Of a DNA stretch of 64,000 bases, positions 45,103 through 55,837 are shown in pieces. How positions within the stretch are numbered: position 1 is the stretch's first letter; every line of letters starts with the position of its first letter. The notes beneath the pieces were generated by a model. The model had not been told where the DNA came from, searched no databases, and saw only the letters and a list, made by a program, of their open reading frames with translations. This DNA comes from Diatrype stigma (Eukaryota; Ascomycota; Sordariomycetes; Xylariales; Diatrypaceae), in contig JAKJXP020000035.1 of NCBI GenBank assembly GCA_022225965.2, forward strand, positions 253,024-317,023, in the 5' to 3' direction. A program made the translations under genes and the position numbers.

Positions 45103-46744
45103 ATGTCGGACAACGAAGCCTCTCATACCTTGAGCCGCTTGGCCATCGGCCTACTCGTGTTAGTTGCTGTATAACTGACCGAACGCTCTGGAGTAAAATG
45201 ATGTAAAGCTTACCATCCTCAGTATCCTGTCCTAAGAGCGATTTACAACATTTTCTTCCATCCTCTTTCTAAGATCCCAGGTCCTCTAGCGTGGTCTGCT
45301 TCACGGTTGCCATTTATATCGTCTCTCCTCCGGGGAACTATCATCCACGACGTCGAGAAACTTCATCGGAAATATGGGCCTGTCGTCCGCATTGCTCCAG
45401 ACGAAGTTACCTTCGCCCAGGCGGAAGCCTATGCAGATATATTGCAAGTACGGTCAGATGGCAAGACGTTCCTGAAAGACCCCGTTTGGTGGGAAACGCA
45501 GCCAGGTCTTCCGGACACACTTCTAAGTGCTATCAACCCGAAAAAGCATGCTCACATACGCCGCCTTCTTACCCCTGGATTGACCCCACGCGCGTTGAGG
45601 GACCAAGAGCCGATTCTGCATCAATATGTCAACCTACTTGTGGATCGCCTGCGGGAGTGCGCTCATACAGGCACGGAGAAAGGGGGTGCTAAGGTCAATC
45701 TTGTCCCGTGGCTGAACTTTACCACGTTCGATATTATCGGAGACCTAGGGTTTGGCGAATCGTTCAATTGTCTCCAGGATTCCCGGTACCACCCATGGAC
45801 TTCTTTACTCTTTGATAGTGTGAAAGCGGCAGTTTGGGTCGCATCTGCGCGCTTCTATCCCTTGGTCGAATGTGTTCTCCTCAAGTGCATCCCACCGTCC
45901 CTGATGAAGACGCAAACCGACCACTACCAACGCATCGCCAATACGGTAGACCGCCGCCTCAACTTCGAAATGGAACGGCCGGACATCCTATCACATGTTA
46001 TCAAGGAACGTAAAGCCGGGGCGTTGCCAATCGGCGAAATCAATTCCACGTTCATGGTCCTAACTACCGCAGGGAGTGAAACCACTGCCACTCTTCTGTC
46101 TGGCATCATCAACTATCTAGTGAACTGCCCTGATAAGCTTACCTTGCTTGTGGACGAGATACGCCATCATTTTCACACAGAAGGGGAAATAACTCTCGAG
46201 GCCTTGAGAAATCTTCCGTACCTTAATGCCGTTATCAATGAGGGCTTTAGATTATGCCCGCCAGTTCCATGGGTGCTTCCTAGGCGGGTTCCCATAAGTG
46301 GGAGCACCGTTTGTGGTATATGGCTTCCAGAACACGTGAGCAGATACATAATACCATAGATGGCACACTGAACCAACTAACCTCACAAATTTGTAGACGC
46401 CAGTATCGATACAAGCCTATGCGATGAACAGGGACCCCACCTATTTCCATTCAGCTTCATCCTTCTACCCCGAACGTTGGCTACCGGAAGTCTATACAGA
46501 CCCTGCATCTCCCTTCGCCAAGGATCTCCGGGGAGCCATACAGCCGTTTAGTGTTGGGCCACGGAATTGCCTGGGCCAGTACCTAGCCATGGCAGAGATC
46601 CGGCTGATTCTCTCGAAGCTACTTTGGGCGTTCGATTTTGAGGCAGTGGACGGCAAGAAGCTGAAATGGGAAGACCTCAGTGTGTTTTTACTCCTTGAGA
46701 AAAAGCCTATCGAAGTGAAGATAAGACTGCGGGAAACCAAGTGA
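45103..46744 (+). CDS. Cytochrome P450 monooxygenase (CYP65-like)
   Basis: Three exons (45103-45168, 45223-46335 and 46397-46744) give 508 residues, normal length for a microsomal fungal P450. The first exon encodes an N-terminal membrane anchor (L-A-I-G-L-L-V-L-V-A) and continues as Y-P-V-L-R-A-I-Y-N-I-F-F-H-P-L. The motifs are complete: hinge P-G-P-L, I-helix A-G-S-E-T-T, K-helix E-G-F-R, P-E-R-W, and the haem loop F-S-V-G-P-R-N-C-L-G with the Cys ligand. The opening pattern (H-P-L-S-K-I-P-G-P...R-K-Y-G-P-V-V-R-I-A-P) is like the trichothecene-type CYP65 group, but the substrate is unknown. It would act in the ER with a P450 reductase. It follows a Zn2Cys6 regulator, yet no synthase is nearby. 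Confidence 0.93.
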
Positions 46745-47432
46745 TGGTGGAACTTCTCCTTTCCCATGGTGTCCGGAATATACCAAAGAACCAAAGGTGG
46801 TATGTTAAAAGCCTCGAACACTTGATGGACCGACCTTCAGTGGACCTCGTATCAACCAGCATGTTGCGTTGGCAGGTCGATACCTTGAGACTGAACCCCG
46901 CTATACCAAGTAAGGTGACAATGTCCAATGTTGTTTAGTCATGGCCCGCCATTTCCTATCTCGGGGTGACTTAGGCTGAGTCGGACGTTGGATGGGCGTT
47001 AGGTGTGACGAGGGTACAACAACCTCGAACTTCTTTTGTCTGTTGGGCCGGCATTGAGCACGGCGCGTCGTTTCCAAGCGGTCCGGGTTATGTAGGTATG
47101 TAATTCATCAAGCTGTTCAAAAGGCACTATGGGGAAACAATAAGTCCGCGTAAGAAAATAATAGCAGGGAACACAAAGCAAAGAAAGGGCTACTATAAAT
47201 CCTTCAAACCTGAGAACAAAGAGCAAAGGCAACAATAGCTTTACTTGAAATTGGAACAATATCATTCTTAGAGCCATATTATAGCCATCTAAGGGGGCTT
47301 TGTCTCGTGTTACTCTGACCATTTCTGAAACTTCTATAAGAACAACACTCTAGACGTATAGCCAATTGATTATCTATTCCCGCAAGACTTTGATGATCAC
47401 CTCCTGAACATCCGAGTCTCCAGTCTATAGTC
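46745..47432. other. Intergenic region, P450 to RING protein
   Basis: This 688-bp spacer between same-strand genes contains A/T-rich stretches and no recognisable gene or repeat. Confidence 0.6.
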
Positions 47433-48296
47433 ATGGCATACCAGAACAGCCCCGGGAGGGTTTATGAGGTGACAATGCAGCAGGCTTCGCATGTAGCAGG
47501 AGGATGGGATGACGTACCGCCTCCCCCTGGCGTCCCAGCGGAACAATACAGACCGTGTCCGCGACAGCCGCCTCCGGGGCTTGCCGTTACAGGAACGGCA
47601 AGTTATCCCCCGCAGCACGCCGTTGCAGAGCCGACAAGTTGGTCTCACTTGGAGATTGCCGTGGTAAGTCATCCGCCTGTGTTGTTAACCAACCACGACG
47701 TTAGCTTATTCACGCACATTGCAGCCTTCATGGACGAGGACGGGATCGATGCCCGGGACCACCCCAGGCTCGACCTCGACTGCACCATATGCGGCGAATA
47801 TAAGCTGGAGATGCCCCCGCACGCCTCGATGTTCTCCCCGGACGACCAGGACGCATACTTCCAGGTAGAGCCCTTCGCGGTGGTTCCATGCGGGCACATA
47901 TTCGGATACCACTGCCTCTCGAAATGGGCGTGGGAGGAAATCACCGATAGCAAGCCTCCGACCTGTCCGATCTGCCGCCTCAAGCTCGTCCACCCCGGGT
48001 GCGGCCACCTGGTGCGCATCCAGCCGTACAACGTGCGGGCCAGCCGCAGAAGTCAGCTTCCCGGCACCATTCACGAGGGCGGCAGTTTGAACGATTTCTG
48101 CGAGCAATGCGAGCACGAGATCTTCGAAGAGGTCCTGCAGGAGATCCAGATGGCCGTGTACCCGCACGAGCCTAATGGGTTGTACAGAGACCCGAGGACC
48201 GACGGCGCAGATCGTACCGACCAGCTGCGTCGCGATATGGCTGCCTATTTGCAGAGGCTTCGTCGGGAGAACACGGCCCGGATGCTTCGTTGGTGA
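47433..48296 (+). CDS. RING-type zinc-finger protein, probable E3 ubiquitin ligase
   Basis: A single 287-codon frame. The N-terminal 100 residues are Pro/Gly-rich and disordered. The RING-like domain begins at about residue 115 with C-T-I-C-G, continues with V-P-C-G-H-I-F-G-Y-H-C-L near 153 and ends in C-P-I-C-R-L near 178; the spacing between the first and second cysteine pairs is longer than in a textbook C3HC4 RING. A further H-x-x-C-x-x-C pattern (F-C-E-Q-C-E-H) lies about 55 residues later. The C-terminus is helical with many Arg residues. No signal peptide or membrane segment is seen. A GTAAGT...TTGCAG stretch inside the frame (about 47662-47722) resembles an intron, but removing it would break the frame. 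The substrate is unknown. Confidence 0.82.
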   Translation: MAYQNSPGRVYEVTMQQASHVAGGWDDVPPPPGVPAEQYRPCPRQPPPGLAVTGTASYPPQHAVAEPTSWSHLEIAVVSHPPVLLTNHDVSLFTHIAAFMDEDGIDARDHPRLDLDCTICGEYKLEMPPHASMFSPDDQDAYFQVEPFAVVPCGHIFGYHCLSKWAWEEITDSKPPTCPICRLKLVHPGCGHLVRIQPYNVRASRRSQLPGTIHEGGSLNDFCEQCEHEIFEEVLQEIQMAVYPHEPNGLYRDPRTDGADRTDQLRRDMAAYLQRLRRENTARMLRW

Positions 48297-49104
48297 ACGC
48301 AACATGGCACTCCGTTTTGCAGAGGGTAGGTAAGTGGTAGGTAAGTCGGGTTCGTCAATCCCCCCTGAATTCATACCGAAGTAGTGGAATGTGGTAAGTG
48401 AAATGATCAGCCACGATACTTTGGCTTATAATAAATAATGATCAACAATTTCAAAATAGGTATTATGCGGTCCTCTTCGCTCAACTTTGAATCGGTATTC
48501 CTGCAGTAGTGATCAACTTCGATGAGTATTTTGCTGGTAAATTCAATCTAGTAGCATGTTGTAGCGTAGACGCCAAAGCCAGTATTCCCATAAATCGGAC
48601 TTGAGAGGAATCATGTCTGTTTGGCCGAGCAATAAAATAAAATATATCCCATACAATGATCATGAATTCGTATTGTACACCGAATCGTTAACTAGAACTA
48701 GCTCAAGGGGCGCGTATAATGGCAAGGTGTTAGCTGTTACCTGCTATATGTAACGACAGTGTTTTAAGATCGAATACACGAAGGGACGATAAGGACTTCA
48801 ATAACTCCCTTTTCGTATATGGAATCAAGATGATTGATTATCACGTTGTGCCATGTGCTTTGTGGCCCAGAATGATAGGACAGGTGCGAGGGAGGGGGAA
48901 GGAAGGAACAGGATAATTCTTGAACCTATGGATGCTAGGAGAAGGAAATGGTTCTTATATAACCGTAGAAGACCCCTCGCTATTGTATATATGGGATCCT
49001 ATTGATCCCTATAACTTCCTCGTACATTAGCCCCTAGCACGTTGCCATCTTAGCTACATCCCCTAACTCCATCGTTATTATAGAAAATGCGTTCCCTACC
49101 CCAA
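48297..49104. other. Intergenic, convergent 3' ends
   Basis: This 808-bp, AT-rich spacer lies between the RING gene (plus) and the GPI-protein gene (minus). ATAATAAATAATG near 48428 suits a poly(A) region. No gene is seen. Confidence 0.6.
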
Positions 49105-49860
49105 TTACAACATCGCAACCACGCCCAGAAGCCCGGCAGCGGCCATGGCACCTGCAATCACACCAGTCGGCCTAGCAGCGGCACCCTGTACGATGGACGA
49201 GCCGGTCCCGCTTGCCGGCGGCGTAGCGCCGCCGGTAGGCGCTGCCGTCACACCAACACCACTACCATTTGTAGCCGTAGCCGTAGCCGTCGCGTTCAGG
49301 AGCGGGATCATCGAGGTGAGGCCAGCGGCCCCAGTGGGCAGCGTGCCCGTGCAATCGCCGGCCGTGTAGGACTCGAGGGCGGTAATGGCCTGGGTCAGGG
49401 CCTGGGCGCCTCCGGCCCCGGCCACGTCCCCGGCGCAGTCGCTCGCCAGCTGCGCCATCTCGGCGCTGTGCCCGCTGTACCAGCTGCTGGCGGCCTGGTC
49501 GTACGACGAGTACGCCGACGCGAGGCTCGTCGGCAGCGCCGACGTCACCGCGCACAGCGCCGCCGGGTCCGTCGGGTCCGCCGTCGCCGCGAACGACAAA
49601 AGGTAGCTGACCAGCGCCGGCGTCGGCGTCGGAAGGTCGCCCAGAATCGCGAACACGGACTCCTGGCACGCGAGCGCGCTGCTGGCGCTGGCGCTGTCGC
49701 TGTCGCTGACGCTGGCGTACGCGTCCTGGCGTCGCGGCAGGCTGTTGCCGCCTTCCGCTCCGGCCTGCAGGCTCCGCACGCCGTTGAGCTGGTGGGCGTT
49801 GTAGGTCGCGGCCGTCATGCCGGTGAGGGCGGCGGCGAGAAGTGCGCTTTGGTAATACAT
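49105..49860 (-). CDS. GPI-anchored Ala/Ser/Thr-rich surface protein (infection-structure-protein-like)
   Basis: A 251-residue frame from the ATG at 49860; upstream in-frame codons were ignored because the ATG at 49860 begins a clean signal peptide (M-Y-Y-Q-S-A-L-L-A-A-A-L-T-G-M-T-A-A). The mature part is rich in Ala, Ser, Thr and Gly. A central helical segment has spaced cysteines (A-C-Q-E-S-V-F, A-L-C-A-V, D-C-A-G, G-D-C-T-G) and S-A-Y-S-S-Y, a pattern I associate with secreted fungal proteins annotated as infection-structure specific. Then come a Thr/Gly/Pro linker and a C-terminal hydrophobic tail (V-I-A-G-A-M-A-A-A-G-L-L-G-V-V-A) expected to be replaced by a GPI anchor. It is likely at the cell wall or plasma membrane, with unknown role. 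A minus-strand TATAAG lies about 217 nt upstream (50077-50083). Confidence 0.82.
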   Translation of the reverse strand: MYYQSALLAAALTGMTAATYNAHQLNGVRSLQAGAEGGNSLPRRQDAYASVSDSDSASASSALACQESVFAILGDLPTPTPALVSYLLSFAATADPTDPAALCAVTSALPTSLASAYSSYDQAASSWYSGHSAEMAQLASDCAGDVAGAGGAQALTQAITALESYTAGDCTGTLPTGAAGLTSMIPLLNATATATATNGSGVGVTAAPTGGATPPASGTGSSIVQGAAARPTGVIAGAMAAAGLLGVVAML

Positions 49861-51519
49861 GGTGGATTTTGTTGCTGTTGTTGTCGCTATTGCTCTTCTT
49901 CTTTTCTCCGTAAGAACAGGCACTTGTACAAGTTTGTTGTGTGTCGAGTAATGAAACGAGCGTTATTACGCTGGTTGGCTTTCACGGCTATTTCAATGCG
50001 AGTGGTTTTGTTGGGAGCTTCTTTGTGATGAACCCACGGTACAGGGGGGTCTGGGCAAGCGAGCGCCACTCACCCCCTTATATCCTTTGTCGTTCTTTGT
50101 CCTCGCATCCCCGTCTCGAAGATGCAATGACTCGGGAACCATGGGTCCTCGTGGGCTGAGTACCAAGGACCCAGATTATTGAGAAGCGCAGCTCAGCTGG
50201 CTCGGCGATAGCGCTGACGGACACATGGGGTGTTTTGGTTCGACTGACCACGCCGCGGTGGACGCGCGGTATTGATCCTCCTGTGGCGATGCTGAGAGAC
50301 TAGCACTATCCTGCCTAAAACGTATAGTGTATTACATCCTATTGGTTGCCGCTCCTGCATCCGGGTGGATCCGCGGGTGAGCCGGCAAGGCGCAACTCGT
50401 CCACGGACAGCGTTCCAGCTACCCGGCGCATCCGATTCGGCGCATCACCTAGTCTACATCCTGGGTCACTCTGTGTTTCGGTGGTGCCTAGAAATATAAT
50501 AAGTCCCTTTCTAGAAAGCAGTGGGTTCTTCGAAGACCCTTCGCAAGCTATGTGCAAACGTACCGCCAAGGAGCTATACATCAGCTTGCAAGTGTTCGGG
50601 CTGGTAGCACTCAGCTCAGCCTCGAGATCGACAGTTGTATGACCGACGGCCATGTAAAACGGCGCATTCTGTGTTACCGGTCACCTTGGCAAGTGGATAT
50701 GCCCTCGCAGGGCTAATGTATATAGAGGCTATCTAGGCACTCGAAGACCACCACATCTTGATGGGTTGCCCAGAAGTGATCGCATGAAGACTCAAGTCCA
50801 AGTGTGCGGCTTACCAGACCTCTTAGTTATGCCAGTGTATAACGCAAATCGGATATTCTCGTATTCGAGGGATCCCTCAAGGCCTGATGAGATGTGCAGT
50901 TATCAGACATGCAGCCAAACAGCCCCTTTGGTCAGCCGTGTGGTGCCACGCCAATATTCTAGACACCTCGGTTGGAAGCAAGTCGCTTCGCAAAGTAGTC
51001 CTAGATGAAGCTTGCCTGTTGCTTGATGTGCCGCAGCCACAGTGGATCTGGCAGGGTCATTTTGCCTCAGCAGCTGCGCCGGATAAAGCCAAGCTCAATA
51101 CCTAGTTAGTATTATATATTCATAACCGGCTTGTTGAGTTTGTCTCGAGGTTACTTAGGATAGAGCGGTCTAACTCCGGAGTACGGCGGGGAATATGGAG
51201 GCTACAGTATTTATTGGCATGACAGCATCGACAGATGTGGCAGTGCAAATAGCGCATGCCATGATTATTCTATGATATCACCTTTCCGGAAAGGTAGAAA
51301 TACAAGCGGAATTCATTGGTGAACGGAAAGAAAAATGGTATCGACTGTAGTCTAGGGATGCAGCTATGTAATAGAGGGTTTGACATCGAATCATTTCCAC
51401 CTCTCCATCTTCTTTAGTTCTACGTACTTTGCTGAATTGTCCTCCCATTCGTTACTTCAGGGCTATCCACCTATAGCTAACCAGTGCTATTGGTGTTAAG
51501 GTAAGCCTACTGGTCATCT
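49861..51519. other. Intergenic region, GPI protein to ankyrin/vWA gene
   Basis: About 1.66 kb with no supported gene. It contains the minus-strand TATA element at 50077-50083, the palindrome CTTTCTAGAAAG (50509-50520) and the perfect 16-bp palindrome ACCTTTCCGGAAAGGT (51280-51295). Confidence 0.55.
51280..51295. repeat. Perfect 16-bp palindrome
   Basis: ACCTTTCCGGAAAGGT reads the same on both strands. It lies 225 nt beyond the stop codon of the ankyrin/vWA gene, and about 1.4 kb upstream of the GPI-protein gene. It could be a dimeric-protein binding site or a stem; nothing else supports either. Confidence 0.6.
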
Positions 51520-53355
51520 TTATTTGTTGTCTTCATGATTCTTTAGCGGCGCGAATAAAGTCTCAATAAGCTAAAAGCAACACGTCAGCAATACCCAAGC
51601 CGGCGGCAGCACCAGAAGAGACAAGAAGAAACCCTCACCCATCGATCCAAAGCTGCCTCGTTGGCGTGGAAATCTGCGAACTTCTCGTCTAATTGGTCTA
51701 GTGTGTGTCAGCAAGAATATATAATACATATACGTAATGTAGCGCGTCTGAAGCTGGACATCCTAATTACCTGAAGTACAGTACACCACCTTGGAGATCT
51801 TGGTATTGTTTCTTATGGTTTCGAGAAACTTTGTTGCGGACTTCGCTGTTCCTATCTGGCCTATCATGAATTTCACACCTATGGATGATTCCACACAATC
51901 AGCAGCTGCTACTAGACAAGTGCCGGAACGAAGAGAACGGGGAATGAACACGTACTATCGCGAGGATACCCGGCACCTCCCAGTTTACTACCGCACTCCA
52001 AGATCGCATCTACAAACTCAGAGTTCTTTTCCTCGGAGGGAATGCCGTCGGTAATGATGGTGACGAGAAGCGGCCTCTCGAGGCTCTTCGTCTCGATCTT
52101 GCTGTAGACAAGCGGCTCGAGGATCTTAGACCTCAGGTTCGTGCCGATCTGAGTGTTGCCCCCAGACTTCCATGACAATGGCGCGAGGATTTCACCAATC
52201 TCCGTGAGGGTCAGGTTCAAGGAGGTGTTTACATCTTGGTTGATGAAACGCAATGCCACGCCTTCACCCTCGGGGAGAATTCGCGTGGTGATTCGTGTGA
52301 TCCGCTCGACGAGTTTTCTCTGAGAGTCCCAACGCCCATCGCGCTTCATAGAGGAGCTGTCATCTATACGGTCGTTGTCAGTGCATGGACAAAACGGAAT
52401 GTCATGACCCTTTCCTCACCACCGGGACACTTACCACAGTAGAGAACTTGCTGATGCAAAGACACCTTGATCGTTTTGGGAAGAAGCTCTCTGTTCCCGA
52501 GTGGTGTGGTTGGGTCGTTTTCAAGGTCTGCAGTCTTCTGCGCCAGCTCTTTGATGTAGTCCTTCTTACCCCCGAAGAAGCGCTCCAAGGGGCCGTTTTT
52601 GACGAATTTGTCAACGTTCTCCACGAATTTGGCTGTGCCGGGATTCGAAGAGCCGTTCACATTCTGCGATTTTAAGTAAGTAAAGACACTATCATTTGTG
52701 ACGACGTTTCGGGAACGGTGCTTACTTGGTTGAGATCTTCGTCTAGCTTAGGGTTCAACCCAAAAACACGGCGGACGGCCCCCTTAGCACGGTTCAGCCA
52801 GGCAATAATGAAGAGCAAGAAGTAAACAACAGCCGAAGCTAACTTGGAAAGCAGTGAGGGCTCGTCTAGTCTAAGCGCACGACTGACGGCCATGTCTTCG
52901 ACTTCCTCGGCCATTTCTTCTGCATTGATACCGTCATCGTTCTGTACCTCCAGAGAGGCACCGGCCCTTCTGAGTAGCCTTATCGATTCAATGTCTTTGT
53001 TCATGATGGTCCACATCAGTGGCGTGTAGTTCTCAGCACTGGGGCAAGTCGCATCAACGGAATCAGAGGGCGTCTTCCCGAGGAGTAGCTGGATAATCCG
53101 AGCACGGTTATTCTTGGCCTTCCAAGCAGCGAGTAGGAGAGGGCTCTCGCCATTGGAAGAGAGAGCGTCTGCTTTGGCGCCTTTCCTGAGAAGTTGCTCG
53201 ACCACTTTGACATACCCCCTAACCGTGGCAGCTGCTAGCGGCGTCAGACCCCCCACGGGATCTTGTTCGTTGAGGACATTTGGACCATTCTTGATATAGT
53301 TGACGAGCCTTGGCCCCACGAGGGATCCTGCCGCGGCGTCTTCGTGGATTCCCAT
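51520..53355 (-). CDS. Ankyrin-repeat, single-TM, vWA-domain protein
   Basis: Six exons (53355-52726, 52663-52435, 52363-51956, 51878-51771, 51697-51639 and 51570-51520) join in frame at every GT-AG junction to 494 residues. Residues about 35-165 hold three to four ankyrin repeats (G-L-T-P-L-A-A-A, G-E-S-P-L-L-L-A-A, Y-T-P-L-M-W). Residues about 185-203 are a hydrophobic stretch (A-S-A-V-V-Y-F-L-L-F-I-I-A-W-L) followed by basic residues, a likely membrane anchor. Residues about 280-460 form a von Willebrand A domain with a full MIDAS set: D-D-S-S-S, the Thr in G-G-N-T-Q-I-G-T, and I-T-D-G. The C-terminal exons encode L-D-R-W-L-I-E-T-L. Function is unknown. MIDAS domains usually bind a protein ligand through Mg2+, so a membrane-tethered scaffold is a reasonable inference. 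Confidence 0.87.
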
Positions 53356-54208
53356 GCTGGCAGCGTTAGTTTGACTTTAGCATCTAGAGGCCTGGGTCAT
53401 GCATGGTGTAGAGGAAGGTCAACGGGGAACAGGAGAGGTCATCAATAAACATCCTTTTATCTCTCTTTCTTCTCCTTCCTCTTCGTTTTGCAATCGTGCC
53501 CAAGCAGGCAAGGCTCTGCTGTGCCTCTCACCATAACGTGGTATAGAGGTGTTCAGCTCATGATGTGCAAAGGAGCTAGTATAATCCAGGAAAATGACAA
53601 AACCCGACGGGGACACACCGTCCAATATTCAAAAAAGCAACGAGGCTGTCACTGATACCATTGATACCTGACCTGCGTTGTGCTATCATATTGATTTCCG
53701 GGCGTGAAGTGGAGTGTTTCGATGAGTGATGGAGGGTAGCCAGGGCTCACCGGGTACCCCTTCCGTGGCGATGATTCACAATATTTCCTCCATTGTAACC
53801 TTGCGACGATCGTCAGCTCCAAAATGCCCTCTTTTTCACACCGAATATAGCATTTCAGCTCGGCTGGGGTATGCCGGAAAGGCCGCTGGGTAGCAAATCC
53901 ATGTGTGCATCGCGAACACCAGACGACCAATTAGGAGCACTTTGATGGGGCGTCTCGCAGACCAGTACCCGAGATAAGCACGAAGGGTCGCCCAACAAGC
54001 GAATTGAAGCCCAAGCCGATATCATACACACAGTTTCAGAATACGCACATCATTTGCAGTGGGTCGATGTCGCGACATCCCCTCCTACCTGTCAGAAGTA
54101 TGTAGTTGCAGGTTCCAATCTACTGGTAATCAACGGTAACTTTAGCGCAAGATAGCGTAACGAGATCTTCTAGTCTTTGATACACGTCACATCATACTTC
54201 TTGACACT
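53356..54208. promoter_or_regulatory. Divergent spacer between ankyrin/vWA gene and FAD oxidase
   Basis: This 853-bp region between two divergent start codons must hold both promoters. No clear TATA box or operator can be picked out by eye, and no further gene is seen. Confidence 0.45.
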
Positions 54209-55837
54209 ATGAACAGCGCCGTCAGGCTATTGAAAGCGGAGAAGATCCCAGTGTTTCAGCGTGGAGAGGAGGAGTATGAGCGTTCCGTCGCGACTCCAAA
54301 TCTCTTATTCCGCTTCTCGAGACCCGAGTGCGTGATCCAGCCGGAGACTGCTTCCCATGTGCAAGCCATCATCAAGCAGGCAAGATCGCAGAATCTCAAG
54401 ATCACCATCAAGTGTGGCGGGCATTCGTATGCGGGACACTCGACCGCCTTTCAGGGCATCTCGCTTGACCTCAGGAGGATGAACAGGGCGAAGCTCAACA
54501 TCAGGTCAAAAACCGTCACGATAGATGCCGGTTGCCAGTGGGGCCACGTGTACAAAACGCTAATCAATGATCGACACGATGGGTTCATCATCAACGGTGG
54601 GCGTTGTCCTTTTGTGGGAGTGAGTGGCTTCCTGCTGGGAGGTGGACTCGGTCCGTTCACAAGAAGTTTCGGGATGGGGAGTGATACTCTGAAGGAGGCT
54701 ACTGTGGTGACTGCCGATGGGAGACTAGTTACCGTAAAGGACAAAGATGATCCGACCTCCGATGAGGGTAGGCTCTTCTGGGCACTCCGCGGCGCAGGTG
54801 GTGGAAACTTTGGTGTCCTCGTCAAGATGAAACTGAGAGTCAAACAGCTAAAGAGCAAGGATGGTTATGTGGTAGCTGGGAGATATCAGTGGTTCCCCAA
54901 ATCAGGGCTGACAGAAGACTTCATGAAGACAATGAACAGCTTCTATACGACCGACTGGCCCAACCGGATGACCATTGACACTACCTGGATGTGCGACCTC
55001 CGGCAGTCCTCGGGTGATGGGGTTCGGTTCATCGTCTACTACGATGGCAACAGAGCTAGTTTCAATGGGCTTATTGACAAACATATCCAACAGCCAGAGC
55101 TAGCGAGGCAGTTGAAGAGACGGTCTTTACCCGAGAAATCCACCCGTTTCCTTCATGAGACGCTCGTGGCCCAGTGGTCAGAGGAGACGAAACGGGCTTT
55201 CCCTACCAATAGAACCTACACCATCTACAGTTCCTTTGTTTTCAGCAACGATGAGAGTGTCATTGAGAACGTCACCGCCATCCTCCGGGAAGAGATGGTA
55301 AATTTCCGGAGAGACTACTCGGGAGAGCAAGTTGAGTTCCTTGTTACGTGGATTCATGCGGGGGGCAAGGCGAGCGAGAAGAAACCCACCGATACAGCCT
55401 TCTTCTGGCGTGAAGCCGTGTACCACACATATGTTACGGTAGAATGGGAGGATAAGTGGATGGAGATGGACATGAGAGGTTTCTTGGGGAAGGTCAAGGC
55501 GAAGCTGCGGCCGTTCTCCCTCAGGGGCGAGGCGGCGTTCATCAACTTCGCCGACGGAGTGCTACCTACAAACGCCCATGAAAAGGCGTATTTCGGGGAC
55601 AATTCCGAGGAGCTGCGGCGCATCAAGGAGATCTGGGATAAGGACAACTTTTTCAAGTGGGACCAAGGTGTCCAGCTTCCCGGAGCCGCGGGGGGTCCAA
55701 ACGATGACAAGCAGTCGGGCGCCGATGCGTTGAACGAGGAAGACTTGACGGATGCGGTTGCGGGTGAACAGTGGGAGCATTATCAACCCAGTGATTTCAT
55801 GAAGGATCTTGAGGAATTGGCTGACCTAGGGTTTTGA
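54209..55837 (+). CDS. BBE-type FAD-linked oxidoreductase
   Basis: A single 542-codon frame. A PCMH-type FAD-binding domain spans residues about 35-215. It includes K-C-G-G-H-S-Y-A-G-H-S (about 69-79), whose His is the usual 8-alpha-histidyl FAD link, and G-G-R-C-P-F-V-G-V-S-G-F-L-L-G-G-G (about 130-146), whose Cys is the usual 6-S-cysteinyl link, so bicovalent FAD is likely. The berberine-bridge-enzyme tail is present (F-I-N-F-A-D near residue 445, then A-Y-F-G-D-N and I-K-E-I-W-D), somewhat diverged from the usual Y-x-N-Y. There is no N-terminal signal peptide, unlike many fungal relatives that are secreted. Such enzymes oxidise sugars, alkaloids or polyketide intermediates with oxygen; the substrate here is unknown. 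A P450 and a Zn2Cys6 regulator lie 8-12 kb upstream. Confidence 0.9.
   Translation: MNSAVRLLKAEKIPVFQRGEEEYERSVATPNLLFRFSRPECVIQPETASHVQAIIKQARSQNLKITIKCGGHSYAGHSTAFQGISLDLRRMNRAKLNIRSKTVTIDAGCQWGHVYKTLINDRHDGFIINGGRCPFVGVSGFLLGGGLGPFTRSFGMGSDTLKEATVVTADGRLVTVKDKDDPTSDEGRLFWALRGAGGGNFGVLVKMKLRVKQLKSKDGYVVAGRYQWFPKSGLTEDFMKTMNSFYTTDWPNRMTIDTTWMCDLRQSSGDGVRFIVYYDGNRASFNGLIDKHIQQPELARQLKRRSLPEKSTRFLHETLVAQWSEETKRAFPTNRTYTIYSSFVFSNDESVIENVTAILREEMVNFRRDYSGEQVEFLVTWIHAGGKASEKKPTDTAFFWREAVYHTYVTVEWEDKWMEMDMRGFLGKVKAKLRPFSLRGEAAFINFADGVLPTNAHEKAYFGDNSEELRRIKEIWDKDNFFKWDQGVQLPGAAGGPNDDKQSGADALNEEDLTDAVAGEQWEHYQPSDFMKDLEELADLGF

Noticed and set aside
47662..47722. GTAAGT...TTGCAG stretch inside the RING-protein frame
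   Set aside because: It looks like an intron but is 61 nt, so removal would put the RING cysteines out of frame with the preceding start.
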